Below, piece by piece: positions 1 to 9,162 of a DNA stretch of 64,000 bases. Origin of the DNA: Zantedeschia hybrid cultivar. Lineage: Eukaryota > Streptophyta > Magnoliopsida > Alismatales > Araceae. Position 1 is the first letter of the stretch. Each line of letters opens with the position of its first letter. The notes under the pieces were generated by a model. It saw only the letters and a program-made list of their open reading frames with translations, had not been told where the DNA came from and did no database searches. The stretch is from assembly GCA_030544215.1 (NCBI GenBank), contig JARZZO010000003.1:28090379-28154378 (forward strand), read 5' to 3'. Made by a program: the position numbers and the translations under genes.

Positions 1-20
1 AAACTGAGAAATCCCAACAG

Positions 21-32
21 TGGTATCAGAGC
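21..32 (+). promoter_or_regulatory. Primer-binding site of E1
   Basis: The sequence TGGTATCAGAGC lies one base after the LTR terminus (...CCCAACA, ending at 19). This is the usual plant copia site, complementary to the 3' end of initiator tRNA-Met, where minus-strand cDNA synthesis starts. Confidence 0.93.
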
Positions 33-389
33 TAGGTTCCACTGTTTCTCGTCCCGTTTCGGTTTTCGAAATTAATTTTTCTTGAGTTATTCCATGCGTT
101 TAATCCGATTAAAATGACGGAATCGTGTTCATAAGATGAACACAAATAATTTGATTATTTTTCTGTGATTTTTTCGGATTTTATTTGGGGTTTTCGGAGT
201 TCTTCGTGGGACGATGAACGGGGTGTTTTTGGCGGCTTCGTTAACGATTCCCAAGCGTTGGGATGGCGGCCTGGATGCCCGGATCTCTAGGTGATAGTCA
301 CCACAACACATCCGGTACCTTTGTCGTCGCCGGATTGCCCTTGGAGGAATGCGAAATCAAGCCCTAAATCGGTTTTAAAACCGGAAAAT

Positions 390-760
390 CAGGTTTTAAG
401 GGGAAGCTTTAGGGGCTCGGGCTGCAGCTTCGGGGGCACCGGCGGCGGCCATGCCGGCGCCGGACACGTCGCCGGCGCCGGGGGCATCGCCGGCCAGTGC
501 CAGTCGACGCCGGGGGCCGGCCGGCGGCGGCGCCGGATAGTCCCAGCCGCCGGTTGTTGCAGAAACTCGGGTTCTGCACGTTGGGGCCGACGGGTTGGGG
601 GTGACCTTGAACCGGCCGGTCCATCCGGGCCGGACCGGGGCGCCATGTTGGCTAAGCCAGGCCAGGATGAGCCTGGCTATGAACCAGGGTTCAATCCTGG
701 TTCGTCCCAGGCTGAACCATGGGCTGGGCCCATTCATTTTAAACCCTATTTTCTCAATAA
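390..760 (+). other. GC-rich block of the E1 leader
   Basis: This is a very GC-rich stretch full of GCCGGC repeats and short inverted repeats. It falls abruptly into AT-rich DNA after 780. Blocks at the same place after the primer site occur in E2 (about 7700-8240), E3 (about 20050-20560, reversed) and E4 (about 33180-33760). Open frames here lack recognisable domains and appear on both strands, so I treat it as leader, not gene. Confidence 0.6.
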
Positions 761-956
761 AACCCCCCAATGGCCCATTTAATAAATGAAGACTGGGTTT
801 TAATTTAAATTTAAAATTTGTTTTAAAATTTAAATTTTTAGTCAGTTTATTGAATTGGGCATTAATGTTTTAATCATGTTAATTAAGAATTAGATGTAAT
901 TTGATTAGAGTTAATTATTAGCATAAAGGTTAAGCTAATAATTATCTTTAATTATC

Positions 957-1426
957 TAATTAAATTGTTAAATTAGTGATTAATATATAATAATCTAAAT
1001 GTTAGATTATTATCTATTAATACATCTAATTGTTAATTAATATTTGAGTTAGCTATTAATTTAATTGTTAAATTAATAATTAACTTAAATGACTCATTTA
1101 AATGTTAAATTAGTAGTCCTTGATTAATTACTGTTAGTCATTAATTTAATAGTTAAATTAATGATAACTTTAATCATTTAATCTAAGAGTTAGATTAATC
1201 AATTATTAATTAGTTAGTGTTAATTATTAGTTTAAGAGTTAAATTAATAATTAACATTAATTGGCTAATCTAAATGTTAGATTAGTAGTTATTAATTAAT
1301 TTGGTTGATTATTAATTTAAGTGTTAAATTATTAATTAACTTTGATGGATTAATCTAAGAGTTAGATTAGTCTTTAAATAGTCTAATTGTTAGATTATTA
1401 TGGGGTTTAATCTAAGTGTTAGATTA
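957..1426 (+). repeat. Array of 12 short palindromes in the E1 leader
   Basis: Twelve 19-base units, consensus TAATYTAANNGTTARATTA, start at 957, 991, 1057, 1094, 1142, 1179, 1228, 1266, 1313, 1351, 1379 and 1408, about 41 bases apart. Each is two 8-base arms around a 3-base centre. Where the left arm has C at position 5 the right arm has the matching G, and where it has T the right arm has A. Units at 1228 and 1379 have a G opposite T (a wobble pair in RNA); units at 957 and 1094 each have one mismatch. The same type of array is in E3 at about 19380-19930, and two units remain in E2 near 8417-8480. Confidence 0.85.
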
Positions 1427-2279
1427 TTAGAATTGTTCTAATTTGTATGGAATAATCTGAAATTATTGATTCGGAGTGTGTGCGCATGTGATGTGTGTTT
1501 ATTGCTTTTAAATTTTGATTTAATTGCATGTTAAGTTAATAAAATGAGTTTTCGAAATTCAAATACCAATTTTGATTGGATCCCAGCTTTTTGAAAGCCA
1601 AAACTTATATATTTTGAAAAACTCATTTATTTTAGCCATGTGATGTGCTGAATCATGTGTGGAATGTTTAAAACACACCGTGGTCATGGATGTGCACTTA
1701 ATTTATTATTCATGTGATGAATGGATTGTGTGGATCGTGGATGTATGTTTGATTATTAATTGTTAATAAATAGAGGTCTGCGCACCTCTCTCTCTCATAC
1801 TCCGATATATTTCTACCTCCCTCTCTCTCTTGTACTCGTCATAAGGCCTTCTTCAATTTACTTATAAATTCTAGAATTTAAATGTAATATGATCGAGGGA
1901 ACCGAGGAATGAGCGAAGACGATCCACAGCTGCAACCAGGAAGGCGAAAAGATGGAGATCTCTTGCCTATGTGATTGCAGGATATCTAATATAATTGTTG
2001 TGTTAGGTTGTGTGTGCGTTTGACTGTTGGCTCCAGTCAAACCCACTGTGCTATCCATGACCATACTAATGACATGTATGAGATGCAATGTTTTTCTAAT
2101 GATTATGAATCAAAGCAAGTTATAGTATTTAGTAAATATATACGATGTATTTATATACTATCACCTAGGAGAGACCAAGATAAAAGTTATCTAAATACCC
2201 TCAGATAAACTCTAAGCCGTAACGCGAGTAGTTAAGAACTTACTGCATGGTCCACCATCGTTATAGTCATAGGATTCGA

Positions 2280-2610
2280 ATCACTTTAGGCAGGTTTGTT
2301 GTGCTATCCACAAGGCCTACTTAATTGGGGGGAGAAACTGTGGTAATGGCATTAGATGCCTATATGATCGGGGTAGAGGAACCATGTAGCTTTGTTGTGC
2401 TATCCACAAGGGCTGCATGCAAATCTATGCTCGTCGCGTAATGATGGTTAGCTTAGACCAGGATTAATGGTTTGTTGTGCTATCCACAAGGTCATTAAAT
2501 CTCTGGGGACCGAAGCCATGATAAGATATTGCAAGGAGTTGCAAGTCCCATGATTGTATTACAGTTTGTTGTGCTATCCACAAGACTGTAGTGCAAGTCA
2601 TTCAGATTCA
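2280..2610 (+). repeat. Four hairpins with an identical core in the E1 leader
   Basis: The core TTTGTTGTGCTATCCACAAG occurs at 2295, 2391, 2471 and 2565. The core itself folds (TTGTG...CACAA). The bases on either side differ between copies yet are complementary within each copy, for example CATGTAGC with GCTGCATG around copy 2, and GATTAATG with CATTAAATC around copy 3. E3 (18236-18541, reversed) and E4 (34918-35214) carry the same four-hairpin block at the same place before gag. Confidence 0.85.
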
Positions 2611-2644
2611 GATCCCCACTAAGAGACTGTCGGCGTCTCCCGTT

Positions 2645-2667
2645 CTGTATAACTGAGGGTTATACAG
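2645..2667 (+). other. Fifth leader hairpin and purine motif before gag
   Basis: CTGTATAAC and GTTATACAG form a perfect 9-bp stem around a 5-base loop. E4 has a shorter version at about 35276-35298. The purine motif AGTGGGAG, the core of the 3' polypurine tract in E2 and E4, follows at 2681-2688. Confidence 0.6.
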
Positions 2668-2777
2668 TCCGTCGAAAATTAGTGGGAGTTAAACTTGAGC
2701 AAAAGACCATGTCGTGTTTTAAATTTTAATAATTGAACATCTGCTAAATAGATTTTACTTATCTCCTGTAGGGAACT

Positions 2778-4598
2778 ATGTCGTCGAATAACCCACTCCG
2801 TGGCATACTTGATGCCCTTTTGACTTACCTGATCTACTCGGATTGGTTCAAAAACCTGAAGAATGTCTTCAGATCTGAGCACAATAACTTTGTCCCAGGA
2901 GCGGATCCTCCTGCTGAATCGGCATTGGATGCCCCTGAAGCAGAAATGACAACTAACGATAAAGGATCGAAGGACAAAGGTAAAAGAGTAGTGAAGGGTG
3001 ACTGCTTCTACTATAAGCAGTATGGTCACTGGAAGAGGAACTGCAAGGAGTTCTTTGACGATAAAGCTCATGGAAGAGTGAAGCTGTTTGAAGCTTCAGA
3101 TATCTATATGATAGATATCAACTTGTCAGTAAGAGATTCCACATCTTGGGTATTAGATACCGGATGTGCTTCTCATATATGCCATGATGTGCAGATGCTG
3201 ACAAGTAAGCGCAAGCTGAGACAAGGTGAGGTGGAATTGAGGCTAGGAAACGGCGCAAAAGTTGCGGCGATTGCTGTTGGGACAGCAAACCTCAAGCTTC
3301 CATCGGGAGACACCTTACTTTTAGAAAATTGTTATTATGTTCCTAGCATAATAAAGAACATCATATCAATATCTTGTTTGGACAAGATAGGATATAGGTT
3401 GACTATTGAGAATAGAAGTTGTTCGATTTATTATGGTAATAAATCAATAGTTTCAGCATCTTTAGTCAACGGTCTATATCTATTAGATGTTTCTTATTAT
3501 AATCTTCAGATTGATAATGCTCTTAAGAAGAGCAAAAATTGTGTGAACCAGGCCTACATGTGGCATTGTAGACTTGGGCACATTGGCGAAAGCAGGTTAC
3601 AAAAGTTGCACAAGAATGGTTATTTAACAGCATTCGATTATGAATCGTTTGCAACATGCGAATCTTGCCTTATGGGAAAGATGGCAAATTCTCCATTTAC
3701 TGGACATGGAGAACGTGCCAAGGATATTCTGGAACTAATACATTCGGATGTATGTGGTCCAATGTCCACTCAAGCCAAAGGTGGCTTTTCATACTTCATC
3801 ACATTCACCGATGACTTCTCAAGATTCGGCTATGTGTACTTAATGAAGTACAAGTCGGAAGCATTTGAGAAGTACAAGTCGGAAGCATTTGAGAAGTTCA
3901 AGGAGTTCAAGAATGAAGTAAAGAAGCAGTTAGGAAAGAGTATTAAAGCTCATCGATCAGATCGAGGGTGAGAATACTTGAGTACCAACTTCACACAATT
4001 CTTAAAGGATAATGATATCCTTTCTCAGCTGACCCCTCCATATACACCATAGATGAATGGTGTATCAGAAAGGAGGAATCACACCTTGTTGGACATGGTG
4101 CGATCCATGATGAGCTTTTCAGGATTACTAGTGTCCCTCTGGGGGTATGCTCTAGAGTCAGCAGCATACCTACTGAACAGAGTACCCAGCAAATCTGTGG
4201 CCTCTACTCCATATGAGATATGGAAAGGCAGGAAACCAGAATTTAAACTTGTTAAAGTCTGGGGTTGTCCTGCTCCTGTAAAGAGGCATGATCCAGACAA
4301 GCTGGAATCACAAACTGATAAATATAGGTTTGTGGGATATCCAAAGGAAACCTTTGGATACTATTTTTTCCATCCTGGTGAACAAAAGGTGTTTGTCGCC
4401 AGGAAAGCTGTCTTCTTGGAAGAGGAATACCTTCTCCAGGAGGACAGTGGGAGTAAAATAGTACTGGAAGAAGTTCCAGATCCCCAAACAACTACATTAT
4501 CATCAGATGAGATATCAGTTCCTGAATCTGTTCAGGTACATACAGATGAGCCTCGTAGATCTGGTAGAGTACCTAGACTACCCGAACGATATGTGGGA
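2778..4598 (+). pseudogene. E1 gag-pol relict (gag remnant, protease, integrase)
   Basis: The ATG at 2778 starts a copia polyprotein (MSSNNPLR...). Only about 55 residues of the gag N-terminus remain before a jump to a zinc-knuckle region around 3000-3040. The knuckle reads CFYYKQYGHWKRNC, so its second Cys is Tyr. The protease motif (VLDTGCASH, about 3150) is intact. Integrase follows: the pre-integrase His/Cys region near 3550-3670, then the catalytic core to about 4300. A 24-base tandem duplication repeats KYKSEAFE near 3850-3895. A TGA at 3969-3971 and a TAG near 4051 break the frame. The sequence ends in the linker after integrase, where it is joined to LTR sequence. Reverse transcriptase and RNase H are absent, so the copy cannot move by itself. 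Confidence 0.9.
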
Positions 4599-5474
4599 GT
4601 TTTCCGATATTCATCAACGGCATCCAATCTAAGTGAGTCGACCTGTTAGGATTTGACAGCTCGCCATACCCTGAGTTGACTCGAGAGCATTGTACGAATG
4701 AGGGATTATATTCACGCGGTAACTGTCGGCGAAAAGGTTCCAAGAGTGGGTTACTTAACCCCAAATACCTTCCGAGTTCACGCGGTGTTGCTTGGCACCC
4801 AACGTGATGGGAGGCCCGGTCGAATTCGATGTGCGACATCAATTCGATTGATTAATTAATTAATAAAGGGTTATTAATTGATTAATAAAGCCAGTGAGGA
4901 GTCACTAGGCTTGTTGGGCCATTAACTGGACTGGTACTTGGGCCTCGAGGGTCACACGCAAATGATTCTCAAGGCAATGGATAAATAAGTGGGTTTTATA
5001 CAAACCGGGGGTTTTTATGAAAAACTGCGCGGTTAGTATAAAACATAGCGAACGGGCTGAGCAGGCCAAGCTGCTGCTAACCCTAGCCGCCCCTCCTCTG
5101 TTTCTGTCCTTCTCTGGCGTCCAGGCAGATCTAGATCTGCTCGCCGCTTCTTCGAATCCCGTTCGACGGGAAATCGTCCGCGCGTTGCGGCGATCATTGC
5201 GGCGACCGGCGGAGGCTTCGTGGGCTGCGAAGAACGAGGAACTCGAGGATATCCGTCGCGGGGAGGATCGCGTGGACTTCGTTAGAGGCCGGGCGCTTGC
5301 GCGGCTTACTGTGTCGCACTGACGGAACCGAACGGTTGCGGATTCGAATCCGCACACGGTGAGAACTTCGATAATCCGATTATCGTATTTTAGATTTTGA
5401 AATGGGAACGGATCGCTGTATTTATTTTAGTTTCCGCTGCATGAGCGATCCAGAGAAACCGAGAAATCCCAATA
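4596..5474 (+). repeat. Truncated 3' LTR of E1
   Basis: This matches the last 880 or so bases of the 1554-bp E3 LTR read on its sense strand. It keeps the core promoter region, with a TATA-like TATAAAAC at 5037-5044, and ends ...AATCCCAATA instead of ...CCCAACA, one change at the terminus. The first part of the LTR was lost in the deletion. Confidence 0.88.
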
Positions 5475-5938
5475 CTCCTGTTCTCCTTCTCTCTCCTAGA
5501 AATCTCTCTCTTGGTTTGATCTGCAGCCACCCAAGAACAAGGAGAATCGAAAAAGAAAACGAAGAAGAAGAAGAAGAAAAGAGAGGGGAGGGCTCGAGCC
5601 TCCATCAGCATCATCGCCGTCACCAGTCCCTGCTAGCCCTGCCACTGTCACCGCAATCGTTTGCTGCCACCTCTTCCCTGCTCTCTTGCAAGCTAGGGAA
5701 ACTAGGTCCCCTATGGGTGGAGAAGAAGACCCCAATTGATCAAACCATCGTGTTTAAAGCAAATCAAATCCAGACACATCAAGCGGATCCAATTGAGTTG
5801 AGGGACCCGGTTCCCTTCAGCCAAGTTGTTGTGTCTCTTCCCCTTTCCTACACATAGCAGACCGGTTCAACCGAACCATGGGCTAGCTTGTTCTAAGCAT
5901 AGTTGGTCTTGGTTAGGGCCACTCGGTTTCCTACAGTG
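5475..5938 (+). other. Interval between E1 and E2, no gene recognised
   Basis: Pre-insertion DNA with pyrimidine- and purine-rich tracts (GAAGAAGAAG near 5560). An open frame overlaps it, but it begins inside the E1 LTR and shows no known domain. It was continuous with 23565 onward before E2 inserted. It may belong to an older repeat. Confidence 0.5.
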
Positions 5939-5943
5939 CACAG

Positions 5944-7504
5944 TGTTAGTATTAGGTGGTCTGAAAGCCAATCTGATATTATGTATTATTCAGTTTATTA
6001 ATAAATGGCATTAATTCATTGTATGTAATTAGTTCGATCTATGTTTATTAATAAATGGCATTAATTCATAAGTCTTCGGATTATGATGAGATCATAATTA
6101 CGGGACCGAAGACTTATAAACACATGTTCTTAAGTGTTCCTAGTCGGAGGATGTTTGAAAAGGACATCAATCATCGGGATAGACTAGTACATGTTTCTTC
6201 AGCTCATATGATAAGGGTGATTGATCCTATAAGTCACTTGTGTGGAGACACTATGTCAGACCTGTAGGTGCTCATTGGGGAATGAGTTCACTGAACTGAT
6301 CCGACCTAAAATCGTTGGATGGTATATACCTCACTGTTAACCAGCTTGATTCTTTTGTCACAGTTGCGTAGATGATCTTTGGACCTGAGACACCAAAGAT
6401 ACCTTGTCGGTACGTCTCTGAGCTTTGATTTTAACTAACAAATCTCCAACCATGGGTTATTAATAAGTCAAGTGATTGAGTTTAGGGAGATGCCCTCGAA
6501 GGTAATTGTGTGTTCAATATGGGATCATCCGCTCTTGGTAATATGAGAGAGAATGTTCCGAGAATGATGCGTTTAAGTCCCTGTCCAAGGAGAACTCTGT
6601 ATCTGATAAAGAGTTATCCGATATAGATTAGCGGCATCTGATTCAAGTGAATCGACCGGCTATGGTTTAATAGTAAATCATGCCCTAGGTCGATTTGGAA
6701 ACATTGCACAGATGAAGGATTATATCCGCGCGCTAACCGATGATAGAAAGGTTCCAATAGAGGGTTGCGATAACCCCAATACCATCTAGGATCATGCGAT
6801 GTTGCTTGGCATCCAACGTGATCGGAAGCCCGTCTGAATTTACTGTGGGACATTAAATTCGGCTCATTAATTAATATAAGGATATTAATTAATTCAGTGG
6901 GTCCGTAAAGAGTTACAGGGTTGAATGGGCTATTAACCGGATTGGTATTTAGGCCTAGAGGGTCACACGCAAAAGATTTTCAAGTCGATGGATAATTTGA
7001 CGGGATTTCGGATAAGTGTGGGTTTTTATGAAAAATCGCAAAACCATTTATTATAAAAGAACGGCGGCTAGGTCGGGGGCCAGCAACCCTGACCTAGCCA
7101 CCACCCTCTCTCTCTCCTCTCTCCTGGGCGCACGTCTCGAGACCGGTCCTCTAGAGGCTCTACTCCGGCTCCCGACAGCTCCGCCTTCCGTCCGACGGGA
7201 GTTTCGAATCCGCATGTCGCGGCGGATTACGCATAGTCAGACCGGATCCACGAACACTGCATCGAGCGAGGAGGCGAGGATGATCCATCGCAAGGAGAAC
7301 CGCGTGGATACCGCTAGAGGCCGGGCACCTATGCGGCTTACAGCATCGCTCCGACAGAACCAGAGAACGAATGCAGATTTGAATCCACGCAAGGTAAATA
7401 AGATTTGCTGGTTTATTTTTGTTGATAGAAATGGGATAGATCCGATCCGGAATTAATTATTTCCACCGCGTTTTCGGTCAGATCTCAACACAGCGATCCC
7501 AACA
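5944..7504 (+). repeat. 5' LTR of E2
   Basis: A 1561-bp LTR that starts TGTTAGTATTAGG and ends GATCCCAACA. It is clearly related to, but distinct from, the E1/E3 LTR. A TATA-like TATAAAAG lies at 7052-7059, roughly 450 bases before the LTR end, and would start the element transcript. Confidence 0.93.
7052..7059 (+). promoter_or_regulatory. Probable TATA box of the E2 LTR
   Basis: TATAAAAG inside the 5' LTR. The equivalent position in the E1/E3 LTR has TATAAAAC (5037-5044; reversed at 21258-21265), which supports a promoter role. No transcript evidence is available here. Confidence 0.6.
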
Positions 7505-7505
7505 G

Positions 7506-7517
7506 TGGTATCAGAGC
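7506..7517 (+). promoter_or_regulatory. Primer-binding site of E2
   Basis: TGGTATCAGAGC one base after the 5' LTR, as in E1, E3 and E4. It would pair with the 3' end of initiator tRNA-Met. Confidence 0.93.
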
Positions 7518-9162
7518 CAGTTTCCACTGTGTTTTCGCCGTTTCAATCTCCATATTGATATTTTTATAATCAATTCCATGCCTAGTTTAGAATTTAATTG
7601 CATGTGATGTGTTCATGAGATTAGCACAGTGAATTAACAGTTAATTATTGCATTAGAATTGGAGTTTTCTGTACTCGTTTCGTGTTATTCGTACGACGAA
7701 GAACGGCCATGGATTGGCACCTTCGAGGGCACTACAAGGGTTCAGGATGGCTTACTGGCGCATGGGATCCCCCAGTGGGATCGTCGGTCACCGGAGACCC
7801 CATGGCCGACGCCGGAAGGGAAGGTCGGCCAACCCCTTCTCTTCCTTCTCTCCTGCGTTTGAAGAAAGAAAGGGGGGGGGGGGGGGGGGGGGGGGGGGTT
7901 GCAGAAATAACATAAAGGGGTGGTTTTTGGGGAGACCGCCGGCGACCAGGGTCACCGGCGTCGTCGCCGGGACCCCAGGCCGCCAAGGGGTCTTCCCCGG
8001 TGCCTGCAGGGCAGATCGCCGACAGTTGGGCGCCACTCCCTTCACGCCTGCAACGCAGCATGGAAAACCCTAGCTGCGTCGGGCAGGGAAGGGAGGGGAC
8101 GGCCGGGCCGGGCAAGGCCCTGGGCCTGAGCCAGCCCGGCGCTCGATCCGAGCCAGGCCCACCCCTTGGGGCGGGTCTGGGTCCGATCCGAGTACCAGCT
8201 GGGCTTGGTCTGGTGACCGGATCGGACCCGGTTCGCCAGCCCCCTTTAACCCATATTTTTTTATTTTAATCTGTTTACTGACCCTTTTTAAATTACACAA
8301 TATCATTGAAATTTAAAATTAAAATTTTAATTTAATTAAATTTTGCATGTTAATTGTTAAAGGGCCAGTAAATAGATTTATTAATTATGGGGAATTTTAA
8401 CAAATGTTGTTAAATAGTAATTTAATCTAATTGTTAGATTAAAGAACTTTAAAAGGTTAATTTAATTGTTAAATTAATTTTTTCTTTGTAATGACGGTAA
8501 ACTTAACAAGCATGGAATATTATAAATTTGCCAATATGGAGTTTCTACACATTTATTGTGATGTACTTTGATTGCTTGTTTAAATTTTTATTTAAATTAG
8601 CATGATTAATTTACTGAAATTTTTCAAAAATTCAAATCCAATATTTGTTTGGTCCCTGGTTTATGAAACCAAAATTAAATATTTTCGAAAAAAAATTTAA
8701 GCCATGTGATGTGCAATGAATGAGTGGTTTGTTTAATTAAAAGTACTTGGTGGTCATGGATGAGAACTTAAAATTTAGCTTGTGGATGTGGATCAATAAT
8801 ATGTGATTGTGTGGTTTATTATATGTTAATAAATAGAAGTTTGCGAACCACTCCCTCTCTCATATTCTATTGTGTCTCTAACTCCCTCCCTGATGCACTT
8901 GCCATAAGGCTTCCTATTTTAAAGTATCATGTAATTGAGAATTTTATGATGTAATTTGATCGAGGCGGCTGAGCATGGAGCGAGGATGATCCACAACTGC
9001 AACCAGATGGATATGAAGGAGTTCATTAAATCTATGAGTTTACAAACTCATGATATAAACTGTTATATTGTGTACGTATGTTTGACTGTCTTGCTCAAGT
9101 CAAACCGCAGTGCCGTCCATGATGCTCCATCATGCTGAAGATGCTAGATCCATCATGCTCCA
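7518..9162 (+). other. E2 leader, shortened
   Basis: A GC-rich block (about 7700-8240) is followed by AT-rich DNA with two palindrome units (near 8417 and 8458). The four-hairpin block and the gag start found in E1, E3 and E4 are missing. The leader is joined near 9120-9165 to the middle of gag through a short stretch of repeated ATGCTCCATC-type words. Confidence 0.7.
7872..7898 (+). repeat. Homopolymer of 27 G
   Basis: An uninterrupted run of G in the GC-rich part of the E2 leader. Such a run could form G-quadruplexes, but its length may also be a sequencing or assembly artefact. Confidence 0.8.

Larger units (their letters stand above)
1..5474 (+). mobile_element. Ty1-copia element E1 (partial, internally deleted)
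   Basis: The window opens in the last 19 bases of a 5' LTR. A primer-binding site, a 2.7-kb untranslated leader, a gag-pol relict and a truncated 3' LTR ending at 5474 follow. The LTR is the same family as that of E3 (13056-22377). Reverse transcriptase, RNase H, the polypurine tract and the first part of the 3' LTR are missing, because integrase is fused directly to LTR sequence at 4596-4598. The 3' flank reads CTCCT (5475-5479), so the same five bases are expected before the unseen 5' LTR. The lineage within copia (Angela/Tork-like) is a guess. Confidence 0.9.

Noticed and set aside
21..32. tRNA gene suggested by the primer site
   Set aside because: Only 12 bases complementary to a tRNA end; no cloverleaf or internal promoter boxes.
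291..782. Overlapping GC-rich open frames on both strands, possible gene
   Set aside because: The same kind of block occurs in the leaders of all four copia elements, with no shared protein sequence and no domain.
5402..5857. 151-residue frame spanning the E1 LTR end and flank
   Set aside because: It starts inside the LTR, is low in complexity (Glu runs) and has no domain.
7682..8306. GC-rich open frames with Gly or Pro runs
   Set aside because: They run through the G homopolymer and lie in the E2 leader; no domain.
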